Assembly (NCBI GenBank): GCA_016789105.1
Contig: JAEURN010000006.1
Span: 310,001 to 374,000 of the forward strand
Direction: 5' to 3'
DNA: 64,000 bases
Origin: Armatimonadota bacterium
GTDB taxonomy: Bacteria; Armatimonadota; Fimbriimonadia; Fimbriimonadales; Fimbriimonadaceae
Part shown: one piece after another, positions 51,374 through 60,344 of the stretch
Layout: every line of letters begins with the position of its first letter
Numbering within the stretch: the stretch's first letter is position 1
The notes under the pieces: generated by a model
What the model was told of the DNA's origin: nothing
What the model saw: only the letters and a program-made list of their open reading frames with translations
The model's database searches: none
Made by a program: the position numbers and the translations under genes

Positions 51374-52794
51374 TCGTCGTTCGGCTGCTTCCGTAAGTTC
51401 CGCTGATACTCTTCCTTGCTTTGCTCATCCAACAGGGTGAACCGGGTGTATGCCGGTTGAAAGCCCAATAGCACGGTTCCGGTCGGGCCGTTCCGGTGCT
51501 TGCCGATGATCAGCTCGGCAACTTCTGCAGAATGGGGGTTGAATTCGTGCTCCTTGCCGGCTTCTTTCCGCTGATAGTATTCGTTGCGGTAAATAAACAT
51601 AACCATGTCGGCATCGGCCTCGATCGAACCGGATTCGCGGATATCGGCAAGCATGGGGCGCTTGTCGTCCCGCGATTCGACACCGCGGTTGAGCTGGCTG
51701 AGCGCGATGACGGGAACATCCAACTCCTTGGCCAGGACTTTGAGGCTCCGGGCGATCTCACCAATTTCTTGGGTGCGGTTCTCGTTCCGCTTCCCGCTCC
51801 CCCGCATCAACTGTAAGTAGTCAACAATGACCAAGCTCAGTCCGTGCTCAGCCTTGAGCCGGCGGCATTTCCCGCGCATTTCTAATGGGGAGACATCGGA
51901 CGTGTCGTCGATGTAGATCGGGAGGTTGTACATGTCCTCACAGGCATCGGCGAGCTTCTGGTAGTCGTTGGGGTGGAGGTTCGCCTGTTTGAGGGCCCCC
52001 ATCGGGACTTGGGCCAAGGTCGCAATCATCCGCCTGGCCAATTGCTTGCCGCTCATTTCCAGGTTGAATACGGCAACCGCCCCCTCTTCGGCCCGCGCGA
52101 CATTGATCGCGAAGTTCATTACCAAAGACGTCTTGCCCATCGCCGGACGGGACGCCACGATCACCAGGTCGCCGCCATAAAATCCGGTTGTCACGCGGTC
52201 CAAATCCGTGTATCCCGTCAATGTCCCCAAGGCCGGTTCCCCACCTTCGAACAACTCGTCGACGTCGATGAAGAATTCCTTTGCCAGCGAGCGGACGGAT
52301 TCGAAATACTTGCCCATCCGCTTGCGGCCGACTTCAAACACCTTGCTTTCCGCCAGATCAACCTTCTCGTCCGCCGAATGCTCCGACTCGCGGGCGATCT
52401 TAACAATCTCGTGGCCCGCTTCTTCCAAGTTGCGCAAAGTCGACTTGTCTTGAACGATCCCTGCGTAATAGGCCGCATTCGAAGCGCTCGGCACGGTCTC
52501 GGCAATTTGGACCAGATACTCGATCCCGCCGACCTGCTCCAGTTTTCCCCGGACGGTCAGTTCATCCCGCAGCGTCACTAAGTCGATGGCCTTTGAATTG
52601 CGCATCAACTGGTAGGCGGCCTTGAAGATTTCCCGGTGCGCCGGTACATAGAAATCCTCCTCGCTGACGGTCTCCACGACTTCCATCGCCGCTTTCTCGC
52701 TCAAGAGCATTGCGCCGAGCGCAGACATCTCCGCTTCCGTACTTTGAGGGGGGACGAAATCGTCCATTGTCGAAAACCGGCTTTTGACAGACAT
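51370..52794 (-). CDS. dnaB: Replicative DNA helicase DnaB
   Basis: 474 residues from ATG 52794; ATG 52767 (MDDFVPPQSTEAEMSALGAML) is the other likely start. N-terminal primase-interacting domain, then a RecA-like core with SRPAMGKTSLVMNFAIN (Walker A), LVIVDYLQLM (Walker B) and a sensor ALSQLNRGVESR. No intein. Unwinds the fork ahead of the polymerase. Confidence 0.96.
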   Translation of the reverse strand: MSVKSRFSTMDDFVPPQSTEAEMSALGAMLLSEKAAMEVVETVSEEDFYVPAHREIFKAAYQLMRNSKAIDLVTLRDELTVRGKLEQVGGIEYLVQIAETVPSASNAAYYAGIVQDKSTLRNLEEAGHEIVKIARESEHSADEKVDLAESKVFEVGRKRMGKYFESVRSLAKEFFIDVDELFEGGEPALGTLTGYTDLDRVTTGFYGGDLVIVASRPAMGKTSLVMNFAINVARAEEGAVAVFNLEMSGKQLARRMIATLAQVPMGALKQANLHPNDYQKLADACEDMYNLPIYIDDTSDVSPLEMRGKCRRLKAEHGLSLVIVDYLQLMRGSGKRNENRTQEIGEIARSLKVLAKELDVPVIALSQLNRGVESRDDKRPMLADIRESGSIEADADMVMFIYRNEYYQRKEAGKEHEFNPHSAEVAELIIGKHRNGPTGTVLLGFQPAYTRFTLLDEQSKEEYQRNLRKQPNDD

Positions 52795-52868
52795 TTGAGG
52801 GTTTCGATTATCTCCCTTCTGCACCAGAGTGAGTGGGATATTGCCCACCGGTTTTCAACCTGGCAAGA

Positions 52869-53516
52869 CTACTTGGCCAAAGCAGCGATCCGGTCGGCCA
52901 CTTCAATCGGGGTCAGCGCAAAGGTCTCGACGATAACGGCATCCTCGGCCAGCATGAGCGGGCTGTCTGCGCGGGTGTAGTCGCGGTGGTCTCGCTCCAC
53001 CACCTCCTTCACCACTTCCTGCAGGCTAGGGGCTGAGGGGTGCACTGCTAGGTCGACCCAACGGCGGCGAGCGCGTTCTTCGATGCTCGCGGTTAAAAAG
53101 ACTTTGACATCCGCGCCCGGGGCGACAACGGTTGTGACATCCCGACCTTCCAAAACCCAATTGCCCTCCCGGATGATCCGCTGTTGCGCGGCCACCAATT
53201 GCCGCCGGACTGGCGAGAAGGTGCTCAGCCGACTGGCCAACTGAGAAACTTCCAAGGTGCGGATCAATGAACCAACTTCCTCGCCATTCAGCAAGATTTC
53301 TGGCGGGCGGCCAGGCCCGAACCCGATTTCAATCTCATCCATCAACTGATCAATAGCCGAATCGTTTTCTGGGCTGACAGAACTACGCAATGCGGCTAAG
53401 GCGACAGCTCGGTACATCGCCCCCGTGTCCAAAATCTCCAGCCCCAAGCGGTCGGCAACCAGCCGCGCCACGGTTGATTTTCCTGCCCCAGCCGGGCCAT
53501 CTATCGCAACAATCAC
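52869..53516 (-). CDS. cmk: Cytidylate kinase
   Basis: 215 residues from GTG 53516, overlapping the aroA stop (GTGA), with GGAGGGG 5 nt upstream. VIVAIDGPAGAGKSTVARLVADRLG holds the P loop, then LDTGAMYRAVAL, VLEGRDVTTVVAPGADVKVFLTAS, and ERDHRDYTRADSPL. Makes CDP/dCDP. A longer in-frame N-terminus read from 53843 is aroA antiframe. Confidence 0.95.
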   Translation of the reverse strand: MIVAIDGPAGAGKSTVARLVADRLGLEILDTGAMYRAVALAALRSSVSPENDSAIDQLMDEIEIGFGPGRPPEILLNGEEVGSLIRTLEVSQLASRLSTFSPVRRQLVAAQQRIIREGNWVLEGRDVTTVVAPGADVKVFLTASIEERARRRWVDLAVHPSAPSLQEVVKEVVERDHRDYTRADSPLMLAEDAVIVETFALTPIEVADRIAALAK

Positions 53517-54826
53517 CCTTGCCCCTCCAAGACAATCCCGCTGAGCTGCTCGAAATGGCGAGCAAACCCTGGGTAACTGGTGTCGATGGCGTGCGCGTTC
53601 TCGATCACCGTCTCTCCATGCGCTAGCGAACCGGCAATTGCAAACGCCATGCCGATCCGGTGATCGCCGGCACTGTCGACTTCGGCCCCCTGCAGCTGGG
53701 TCGGGCCCCGCACCACCATTCCGTCCGGCATGGCTTCGATATCGGCCCCCATGGCCGAAAGATACTGGGTGACCACGGCGATCCGGTCTGTTTCTTTCAC
53801 TCGCAATTCCTGTGCGTCGCGGATGACGGTTGTGCCATCGCATTGCGTCGCCAAGACGGCGAGGACGGGGATTTCGTCAATCAAGCGCGGCACTAAGTCG
53901 CCTTGGATTGTGAACGCTGGCAACCGCCCGGGTGACTGGATTTTGAGGCGGCACACGGGTTCCCCCAATTCCTCGGTTTCTCCCGTAATGTCGATTGGTG
54001 ACTCATTTCCAAACATGGCGCCGAGCAAATCCAAAACGCCCGTGCGGGAGGGATTGACCCCAAGCCCCTCGAATACGACTTCGGAACCTTCGTGGGCTAG
54101 AGCGGCGACCATCCAAAATGCCGCGCTGCTGATATCCCCGGGCACATCGAATTCAAATGCATCCCACTCTTGGCCCCCTTGCACCGAAGCGCTGTTCCCA
54201 ACGCAATCGATTTGCACACCGAGGGCGGTGAGCATCCGCTCGGTGTGGTCTCGGCTCGGGAAAGGTTCCGTGACAGTGGTCTGGCCCGATGCCCGCAATC
54301 CCGCAAGCAAGATTGCGCTCTTGACCTGGGCGCTGGCCACCGGGCTGTGGTAGTCGATTGCCTCTAACCGGCTTCCCCGGATGCGGATCGGGGCGGTTTC
54401 GCCTTCGATTTCGGCCCCCATGCGGCGGAGTGGTTCGGCAACGCGTCCCATTGGCCGTTTGGCCAAGCTCGCGTCGCCAACCAAGGTGGCTTCGACGCCA
54501 TCTCGACCCGCGAGGATCCCGCACAATAGCCGCATGGTCGTCCCACTATTGCCGCAATCCAAAGTGACGGGATGGCCAACCCAATCGTTGACCGCGCCAA
54601 TGCGGACTTCGGTTTCCGATACCCGCTGAATCGATGCGCCGAGTGCCTCCAGGCAACCCAGGGTGGATTCGCAATCTTCGCCGGTCAGCGGGTGCTTGAC
54701 GATTGAAATCCCTTGCCGCGCCAATGCAGCGAACATATAGGCCCGATGGGTCAGGGATTTGTCGCTGGGGGGGCGGATCGTCCCGCGAAAAGAACTGCAG
54801 GGTCGGACACTCAACCGGTGGGACAT
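53513..54826 (-). CDS. aroA: 3-phosphoshikimate 1-carboxyvinyltransferase (EPSP synthase)
   Basis: 437 residues. Sixth step of chorismate synthesis. PPSDKSLTHRAYMFAALARQG, LDCGNSGTTMRLLCGILAG, HSPVASAQVKSAILLAGL and KETDRIAVVTQYLSAMGADIE carry the phosphate and PEP-binding residues. The ordering DKS...H in the N-terminus and NSGTT fit class I/II enzymes; I cannot judge glyphosate sensitivity. aroA and cmk are translationally coupled. Confidence 0.96.
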   Translation of the reverse strand: MSHRLSVRPCSSFRGTIRPPSDKSLTHRAYMFAALARQGISIVKHPLTGEDCESTLGCLEALGASIQRVSETEVRIGAVNDWVGHPVTLDCGNSGTTMRLLCGILAGRDGVEATLVGDASLAKRPMGRVAEPLRRMGAEIEGETAPIRIRGSRLEAIDYHSPVASAQVKSAILLAGLRASGQTTVTEPFPSRDHTERMLTALGVQIDCVGNSASVQGGQEWDAFEFDVPGDISSAAFWMVAALAHEGSEVVFEGLGVNPSRTGVLDLLGAMFGNESPIDITGETEELGEPVCRLKIQSPGRLPAFTIQGDLVPRLIDEIPVLAVLATQCDGTTVIRDAQELRVKETDRIAVVTQYLSAMGADIEAMPDGMVVRGPTQLQGAEVDSAGDHRIGMAFAIAGSLAHGETVIENAHAIDTSYPGFARHFEQLSGIVLEGQG

Positions 54827-54841
54827 GGGATAGCCGCCCTT

Positions 54842-55441
54842 TTACCCTCCGACGGCCCGCTGAGACTTGCGGCCAAAGACCAACGGCACCCCCAAATCCT
54901 CAAACCGGGACCACGGGAAATCGATGGGGTCGTCCTTGCGGCCCTCTGGTTCGGCAATGAATTCGTGGCTTGTGATCTGGCGGATCGGATAGAAGTCGAT
55001 GAGGGTCTGGCACAGGGCCCGGACGGCAGAAATCTGCTCGGGCGGATAAGGATCCTTGCCGTCGCCGACATTGACGATCTCAATCCCGATAGAGAAATTG
55101 TTTACGTTCTCGCGCCCCTTGTAGTCCTTGCTGGCCCCAGCATGCCAAGCCCGGTTCACACAGCTGACCATTTGCACGATCGATCCATCTTTGCCGACGG
55201 TGAAATGGGCGCTCACCTGGCTTTCCGGCATTGTGAACCACTTCACCGTTCCCGCCAGGTTCGGGCTGGCCGTGTGGTGCAAGACGATCGTATCGACAAC
55301 GGCATCCTCTGGTCGGGCGTTGAAGTTCGGCGAATCCACCCAGGCCACGTTGTTCCGGCCTGGTGCGGTGAATTCAATCTGCTGGCTGAGGGCATTCCAA
55401 TCGATCATTGCGACCCAAGCGAGTGCGGTAAACGGCACCAT
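54842..55441 (-). CDS. N-acetylmuramoyl-L-alanine amidase (amidase_2 family)
   Basis: Up to 199 residues. TIVLHHTASP, SAHFTVGKDGSIVQMV, HAGASKDYKGRENVNNFSIGIEIVN, ITSHEFIAEPEGRKDDP are the zinc ligand and substrate motifs (two His and an Asp) of amidase_2. It cleaves the bond between MurNAc and the peptide stem. No clear signal peptide; with the start at ATG 55408 (MIDWNALSQQ) it would be cytoplasmic and act in wall recycling (AmpD-like). ATG 55441 has GGAG right before it; start uncertain. Confidence 0.88.
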   Translation of the reverse strand: MVPFTALAWVAMIDWNALSQQIEFTAPGRNNVAWVDSPNFNARPEDAVVDTIVLHHTASPNLAGTVKWFTMPESQVSAHFTVGKDGSIVQMVSCVNRAWHAGASKDYKGRENVNNFSIGIEIVNVGDGKDPYPPEQISAVRALCQTLIDFYPIRQITSHEFIAEPEGRKDDPIDFPWSRFEDLGVPLVFGRKSQRAVGG

Positions 55442-55451
55442 CTCCGCAGTT

Positions 55452-55457
55452 TATACT
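55452..55457 (+). promoter_or_regulatory. -10 box of the VOC gene (leaderless arrangement)
   Basis: TATACT lies 7 nt before ATG 55465, with no ribosome site between. The -35 is weak. The same 7-nt distance is seen at 3668 and 34367. Confidence 0.45.
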
Positions 55458-55464
55458 CATTTCC

Positions 55465-55809
55465 ATGGAGATCGTCCGAACGCAAGTGATCCATTACGTG
55501 GAGGATATGGCGGCGGCCAAACGGTTCTACGTTGAAATCCTGGGGCTCAAAATCATCCAGGATGGGGGCCCCCACTGGCTTGAGCTCGATGCTGGTGGGA
55601 CTTCCATCGCCTTGCACCCTGGTGGGACCCCAAGAGGGAGGGGGCGGACCGGTTTGTCTTTTGCCGTTGAGGACTTGGAGTCGGCAAGGGATGAAGTCAA
55701 TGCGAGGGGTGCTGGTTTTGGCGAGGTCACCAACCCCCATCCAGGCGTCACCTTTTGCGAAGCCGCCGACCCCGACGGGAACCCGGTCTTCTTAAAACCT
55801 TCCCGTTGA
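55465..55809 (+). CDS. VOC family (glyoxalase/bleomycin-resistance fold) protein
   Basis: 114 residues. One VOC domain: VIHYVEDMAAAKRFYVEILGLKII, HWLELDAGGTSIALHPGG, GLSFAVEDLESARDEV, CEAADPDGNPVFLKPS. The His, Glu and another Glu typical of metal binding are present. Substrate is not known. It lies between divergent amidase and convergent bcp. Confidence 0.85.
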   Translation: MEIVRTQVIHYVEDMAAAKRFYVEILGLKIIQDGGPHWLELDAGGTSIALHPGGTPRGRGRTGLSFAVEDLESARDEVNARGAGFGEVTNPHPGVTFCEAADPDGNPVFLKPSR

Positions 55810-55820
55810 AAGCCGGCTCA

Positions 55821-56273
55821 TCACCGATTCAGTGCGGCCAAGACCTCGGCAGCATGGCCCGCTGGCTTGACCTTGTTCCAAACTTCTAGGATCCGGCCAT
55901 CCGCGCCGACAAGATAGGTTGTTCTCTCCACACCCATGTACTTTTTGCCGTACATCGACTTTTCAACCCACAGTCCACAAGCCTCGATCAGAACTCTTTC
56001 TTCGTCGGCCAGGAGCGTCACGGCAAGGCCGTGTTTTTTTGCAAATTTTTGGTGGCTGACAACGCTATCGGGGCTGACACCAACCACCGGCACATCACCA
56101 AAATCTGGAATCGCGGCCGTGAACTCGCAAGCTTCCGTCGTGCACCCGCTGGTGTCGTCTTTAGGATAGAAATACACAACGTACGGTTTCCCTTCAAAAT
56201 CCTTGTTCTGTTTTGTCGCGCCATTTTGGTCGGGAAGCGAAAACTGGGGGAATTGGTCGCCAGGTGCGGGCAT
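55821..56273 (-). CDS. bcp: Thiol peroxidase, Bcp/PrxQ type
   Basis: 150 residues. Peroxiredoxin: PYVVYFYPKDDTSGCTTEACEF has peroxidatic Cys44 and resolving Cys49, a fast PrxQ arrangement. Reduces peroxides with thioredoxin. WNKVKPAGHAAEVLAAL is the expected C-terminal end. A TAAAGT box ends 5 nt before the ATG. Confidence 0.93.
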   Translation of the reverse strand: MPAPGDQFPQFSLPDQNGATKQNKDFEGKPYVVYFYPKDDTSGCTTEACEFTAAIPDFGDVPVVGVSPDSVVSHQKFAKKHGLAVTLLADEERVLIEACGLWVEKSMYGKKYMGVERTTYLVGADGRILEVWNKVKPAGHAAEVLAALNR

Positions 56274-56490
56274 GCTTTACTTTACGCCGCGCGGGTCGGC
56301 AAGGTCGTCAAATTTCGCCGATAAGGGGGCGTCCAACCGGTCTGACCCGTATCTCCGAGCCGACATGGAAACCGGATTGCGTCGAAACACCGCACTTCAG
56401 ACACGCTCAACCCGATGCCAAATACCTCCATAACCAGGGCATCGTGCCCAATATTGGGGAAAGGTCAGGAAACAAGTCGCGGTCCTTAAC

Positions 56491-56520
56491 TTGTTCTTAA
56501 CAGTCCGACTATCATATACT
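56491..56520 (+). promoter_or_regulatory. Promoter of prepilin gene 2
   Basis: TTGTTC (56491-56496), an 18-nt spacer and TATACT (56515-56520) lie 47 nt before ATG 56568. The rest of the 294-nt gap from bcp holds no other feature I can name. Confidence 0.6.
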
Positions 56521-56567
56521 CTGATTTGTGGGCCAAAGCCCGCAAAATCCTTTGTTCGAGCGATTCC

Positions 56568-57557
56568 ATGAAGAAAGCGTTTACCCTCATTGAGTTGCTG
56601 GTCGTCATCGCGATCATCGCGATCCTGGCCGCAATCTTGTTCCCTGTCTTTGCGCAAGCCAAAATGGCCGCCAAAAAGACTCAATCCATCAGCAACACCA
56701 AGCAAGTGAACCTCGGCCTGTTGCTCTACCTGCCCGATTACGACGACCTGTATCCCCGCAACGACGACTGCATCCTGAACAGCTCGCTGAACGCCAAGTT
56801 CAACGGCCAGCCTGCAGGCACCAACCCGGCACCGTGGTGCAACGGCACCGGTTCGCCGGCCGGCCAAGGCACCTTTGCCTTCCGCGTCAACCACTACGGG
56901 TGGCAAAAGTGGGTTCTGCCCTACATCAAAAACATCGAGATGCTGCAAGACCCCGTCTTCACCAAAGACGCGTTCAGCTGGGATCCGATCGGTGAGCTCA
57001 ATGGCGGCTACCAACTCAACGTGGCCATCACTGGTGCGTTGAACACCTGGAACACCCCCGCCCCGCACACCGGCAACTTCGCCTTCCGCGATAGCTGGCT
57101 TGGTGGTTCGCAAACCGCTGTCCCCAACACCGCCGGCGCCATGATCTTGATGATGGGCCCCTACAACCCGATCGTCCCGGCTTACAGCGCGGCTCCCAAC
57201 GCCTCCAACCTCAACCACACGACGTACTACCCGCTCGCCCTCCAAGAGCACTGGTACGGGTACTTCTACAAAGCAGGCGGCACCGGCCCCTGCAACACCA
57301 CGACGACCCTGCAACCGGCCGTCTCGCCCTACGGTAACGTGATCCCCATCGGCTACGTCGACGGCCACGTCAAGGTCATCGCCATCGGCGACTTCCTCGG
57401 CAAAACCCCGACGGCTGCCCAATTCGGCGCGACCACCACGGCATGCTTCGGCTACCCGACCCCCAACGGCGGCGTCCTGTCGAGCATCAACGGCACCAAC
57501 GGCACCACCCCCAACCTCGGGACTGTCGGTTCCTGGCCGCTCTGGGGTCTGGAATAA
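56568..57557 (+). CDS. Prepilin-like protein with type IV N-terminus
   Basis: 329 residues from ATG 56568. [28 protein letters not shown] is the class III signal; the -1 residue is Ala4. The first ~45 residues are nearly identical to prepilin 1 ([18 protein letters not shown]), then the sequences part. The external domain has PDYDDLYPRNDDC and a YVDGHVKVIAIGDF motif, as in DUF1559-like prepilins, and is rich in Asn/Thr/Gly. Small lipoprotein gene follows 2 nt later, then a terminator. Assembly needs a type IV/type II system elsewhere. Confidence 0.88.
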   Translation: MKKAFTLIELLVVIAIIAILAAILFPVFAQAKMAAKKTQSISNTKQVNLGLLLYLPDYDDLYPRNDDCILNSSLNAKFNGQPAGTNPAPWCNGTGSPAGQGTFAFRVNHYGWQKWVLPYIKNIEMLQDPVFTKDAFSWDPIGELNGGYQLNVAITGALNTWNTPAPHTGNFAFRDSWLGGSQTAVPNTAGAMILMMGPYNPIVPAYSAAPNASNLNHTTYYPLALQEHWYGYFYKAGGTGPCNTTTTLQPAVSPYGNVIPIGYVDGHVKVIAIGDFLGKTPTAAQFGATTTACFGYPTPNGGVLSSINGTNGTTPNLGTVGSWPLWGLE

Positions 57558-57559
57558 CC

Positions 57560-57712
57560 ATGAAGAAACTCCTCCTGTTCGTGATTGCCTTGGGAATCCT
57601 CGGTGCCGCCATCGGCTGCACCGGTGAACCCACCGAAAGCGACAAGAAAGCGGCTGCCGACAACTTTGAGCAGCGCAACAGCACCGCCAAAGAAGGCGAA
57701 ATCGGCCGCTAA
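57560..57712 (+). CDS. Small putative lipoprotein paired with prepilin gene 2
   Basis: 50 residues. MKKLLLFVIALGILGAAIGCTG is a lipoprotein signal with AIGC as lipobox. The mature 30 residues, GEPTESDKKAAADNFEQRNS to EGEIGR, are charged and disordered-looking. It is the counterpart of 31891-32049: both follow a prepilin gene, are about 50 residues, and have a charged tail with a closing G-D/E-I pattern. Rho-independent terminator follows. Confidence 0.75.
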   Translation: MKKLLLFVIALGILGAAIGCTGEPTESDKKAAADNFEQRNSTAKEGEIGR

Positions 57713-57729
57713 GGGTCGGAGTTGAATCG

Positions 57730-57760
57730 ACGGGGAGCCATCTGGCTCCCCGTTTTTTTT
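57730..57760 (+). terminator. Rho-independent terminator of the prepilin/lipoprotein pair 2
   Basis: ACGGGGAGCC pairs with GGCTCCCCGT around an ATCT loop, followed by a run of T (57753-57760). Confidence 0.9.
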
Positions 57761-57787
57761 GTTGCTTCGGTCGAGTATCGTTCACCT

Positions 57788-59245
57788 ATGATCTTGCAGG
57801 TCGACCACGAAGGGCACCCGCACCCCGACGCCTTGGTCTATTTCATTTTTGAAGGAGGCAACCTTCCACTCGAACTCCCTCTTGAAGCTGCGGCGGCGGC
57901 CAAACGGCCGGAATTCGGCGGAAAACTTGGGCAGGTCGCCGACTGTTTCCCACCCGAGGGGCCACGCATCGTTTTGGTGGGCTTGGGGCCGGAAGAAGGC
58001 CGCTCCGTCCTCTCCGTCCACAAGGCGGCTCTCAAACTTTCGCAATATGTCAATCGGGCCGAAGTGGATGCGACCCTCGTGACTGTCCCAGATTCCTTGG
58101 CCACCGCTTATTGGGGGCAAAATGTGGGCGTCGCGCTCAAACTTTCCAGTTTCAGTGCCAAACAGTTTCCTGGTACCCGGACCCCGTCGGATACAGCTGT
58201 GCGCTTTTCGATTAAATCGATGCAGGAAGATTTCGATAAGGGCCTCGGCCGGGGGATCGGCATCGGCGACGCCGTGAACTTTTGCCGGCGCATGGTAGGG
58301 ACGCCGCCAAACATTGCCACACCCAGCTGGATGGCTGAAGAAGCCCGGCAACTCACCGACCGGGTCACGGGATTAACGCTCCGGGTCTTCCAAGGTCAGG
58401 ATCTCATCGACGAGAGGCTTGCCGGGTTGACCACCGTTGGCAGGGCAAGCGCATCTCCCCCTTGCCTGATCCGGCTGGAATGGAACCCACCTTCGGCAAC
58501 GGGTCAGAAGCCCGTTGTCCTGCTTGGGAAAACCATTACCTACGACACCGGGGGCCTCAGCATCAAAGGCAAAACCGCCATGCCCGGCATGAAGCACGAC
58601 AAGGCCGGCGGCTGCGCCGTCCTTGCGACAATGCAGGCGGTTGCCGAAGTCATCCAGCCCCCGTTCCCCGTGGTTGCCTTGCTAACGGCTGCCGAGAACG
58701 CCGTCGATGCCAATAGTGTCCGGCCCGACGACGTCATAACCTATCGAAATGGCGTCACGGTCGAAATCACAAACACCGATGCCGAAGGCCGGTTGGTCTT
58801 GGCGGACGGTTTGTGCTGGGCGTGCGATGAAGAAGACCCAGACTGCATCGTCGACATCGCCACCCTAACCGGGGCCGTTGTCACGGCATTGGGGTGTGTA
58901 TATGGTGGGATCTTCAGCGAAGCACCGGCGTTGGTTTCAGAACTGGTCGGCGCCGGCACCCGCAGCGGCGAAGAGGTTTGGCACCTTCCGGTCAACGATG
59001 CCTACCGGGAAATGATGAAAGGCACCGTCGCCGACCTGGTTAACAGCAATCCGAGCGGCATGGGGCCTTCCAGCATGGCGGCTGCCTTCCTCACCTGTTT
59101 CTGTCAGCCGCAAATTCCTTATGCCCACATCGACATGGCCGGCCTTGCCAGTTCAAAAAGGGACGACTTCACGACCGAGGGCCCAAGCGGATGGGGCGTT
59201 CGGCTATTGACGGAGTTCTTGTCGGCCCGGTGCGGGGCAAACTAG
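57788..59245 (+). CDS. pepA: Leucyl aminopeptidase (M17)
   Basis: 485 residues from ATG 57788; longer in-frame sequence from 57722 is the terminator. The catalytic block is GKTITYDTGGLSIKG, MKHDKAGGCAVLA and NTDAEGRLVLADGL, with metal-binding Lys, Asp and Glu and the active-site Arg. Releases N-terminal residues from peptides in the cytoplasm. It is followed 4 nt later by yajQ, so both may be in one operon. TATCGT is 6 nt before the ATG. Confidence 0.93.
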   Translation: MILQVDHEGHPHPDALVYFIFEGGNLPLELPLEAAAAAKRPEFGGKLGQVADCFPPEGPRIVLVGLGPEEGRSVLSVHKAALKLSQYVNRAEVDATLVTVPDSLATAYWGQNVGVALKLSSFSAKQFPGTRTPSDTAVRFSIKSMQEDFDKGLGRGIGIGDAVNFCRRMVGTPPNIATPSWMAEEARQLTDRVTGLTLRVFQGQDLIDERLAGLTTVGRASASPPCLIRLEWNPPSATGQKPVVLLGKTITYDTGGLSIKGKTAMPGMKHDKAGGCAVLATMQAVAEVIQPPFPVVALLTAAENAVDANSVRPDDVITYRNGVTVEITNTDAEGRLVLADGLCWACDEEDPDCIVDIATLTGAVVTALGCVYGGIFSEAPALVSELVGAGTRSGEEVWHLPVNDAYREMMKGTVADLVNSNPSGMGPSSMAAAFLTCFCQPQIPYAHIDMAGLASSKRDDFTTEGPSGWGVRLLTEFLSARCGAN

Positions 59246-59249
59246 GGCC

Positions 59250-59741
59250 ATGGCCACAGAATTCTCATTCGACATCGTCAGCGAAGTCGACCGGATGGAA
59301 GTCAAAAACGCGTTTCAGCAAGCTGTGAAGGAACTTGCCAACCGGTACGATTTCAAAGGATCTTCCGCCGCGATCGAGGAGTCCGGTAACGAAATCATCC
59401 TGACCGCCGAAGACGATTTCCGGCTCAGCCAAGTTCGCGACATCCTTTTCAGCAAACTGGTCAAACGAGAAATCAGCGCGAAAATGGTTGAATATGGGAC
59501 GGTTGAACCAGCCAAGGGGATGACCGTGAGGCAGGCCGTGAGTTTCAAAGAAGGCCTGAAAATGGAAGAAGCCAAAGCCCTGAGCAAGATGATCAAGGAT
59601 GAGAAGTTCAAAGTGAACTCCCAGGTGCAAGGGGAACAAGTCCGGGTTTCTGGCAAATCCAAAGACGACTTGCAAAAAGTCATGGCCTATGTCAAAGGGC
59701 TCGATTTGCCCTACGCCGTCAAGTTCACCAACTTCCGATGA
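59250..59741 (+). CDS. yajQ: YajQ family nucleotide-binding protein
   Basis: 163 residues. FSFDIVSEVDRMEVKNAFQQAVKELANRYDFKGS, VRDILFSKLVKREI and VRVSGKSKDDLQKVMAYVKGLDLPYAVKFTNFR match YajQ, which binds cyclic di-GMP in some bacteria. It follows pepA by 4 nt. Confidence 0.95.
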   Translation: MATEFSFDIVSEVDRMEVKNAFQQAVKELANRYDFKGSSAAIEESGNEIILTAEDDFRLSQVRDILFSKLVKREISAKMVEYGTVEPAKGMTVRQAVSFKEGLKMEEAKALSKMIKDEKFKVNSQVQGEQVRVSGKSKDDLQKVMAYVKGLDLPYAVKFTNFR

Positions 59742-59825
59742 TGCAGAACTTGGCCTCAGGCCGTGGTTTCGCGCAAATGGTTGGGGTAGGATTCGGTTTG
59801 CCCCTGCGGGGGCGGTGACGACCCT

Positions 59826-60233
59826 ATGCCTCCGATGAAGATTTTGGTCTGCGACGACGAGCGGCACATTGTCCGCTTGATCCAGGTGAACCTGGAGCGG
59901 GAAGGATTCAACGTGGTCACGGCCTACGACGGCAAAGACGGCCTTGAAAAAGTCAAGGCGGAAAAGCCGGACATGCTCGTCCTTGACGTCATGATGCCGT
60001 ACATGGACGGATTCGAGGTCTTAAAAGCCTTGCGCAAAGACCCGGCTACAGAAAGCCTGCCCGTCATCATGCTCACCGCCAAAGCCCAGGATAAAGACGT
60101 TTTTGAGGGCTACCACTACGGCGCGGACATGTACCTGACCAAGCCGTTCAACCCCAAGGAACTGATCAGCTTCGTCAAGCGGATCGCCCACGGTGGCAAC
60201 GATGGCGGCGGCGGTAGCCGATACGACCTCTAA
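59826..60233 (+). CDS. Stand-alone response-regulator receiver protein
   Basis: 135 residues, only a receiver domain. CDDERHIVRLIQVNLEREGF has the acidic pair; VLDVMMPYMDGFEVL has the phosphoacceptor Asp; MLTAKA and LTKPFNPKELISF have Thr/Ser and Lys. A glycine-rich tail (GGNDGGGGSRYDL) ends it. No histidine kinase or output gene is adjacent. Probably monocistronic with a strong terminator. Confidence 0.9.
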   Translation: MPPMKILVCDDERHIVRLIQVNLEREGFNVVTAYDGKDGLEKVKAEKPDMLVLDVMMPYMDGFEVLKALRKDPATESLPVIMLTAKAQDKDVFEGYHYGADMYLTKPFNPKELISFVKRIAHGGNDGGGGSRYDL

Positions 60234-60249
60234 GAAAAATATTCCAATG

Positions 60250-60283
60250 AAACGGCGGGGCCATAATGCCCCGCCGTTTCTCT
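60250..60283 (+). terminator. Rho-independent terminator
   Basis: AAACGGCGGGGC (60250-60261) pairs with GCCCCGCCGTTT (60268-60279) around a 6-nt loop, followed by CTCTTT. It ends the receiver gene. Confidence 0.85.
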
Positions 60284-60344
60284 TTGTCACGAGCACTGGC
60301 ACGCGCCTTGCGGATAAGATAAGTCCCAAGCCTTGGGGAAACCG

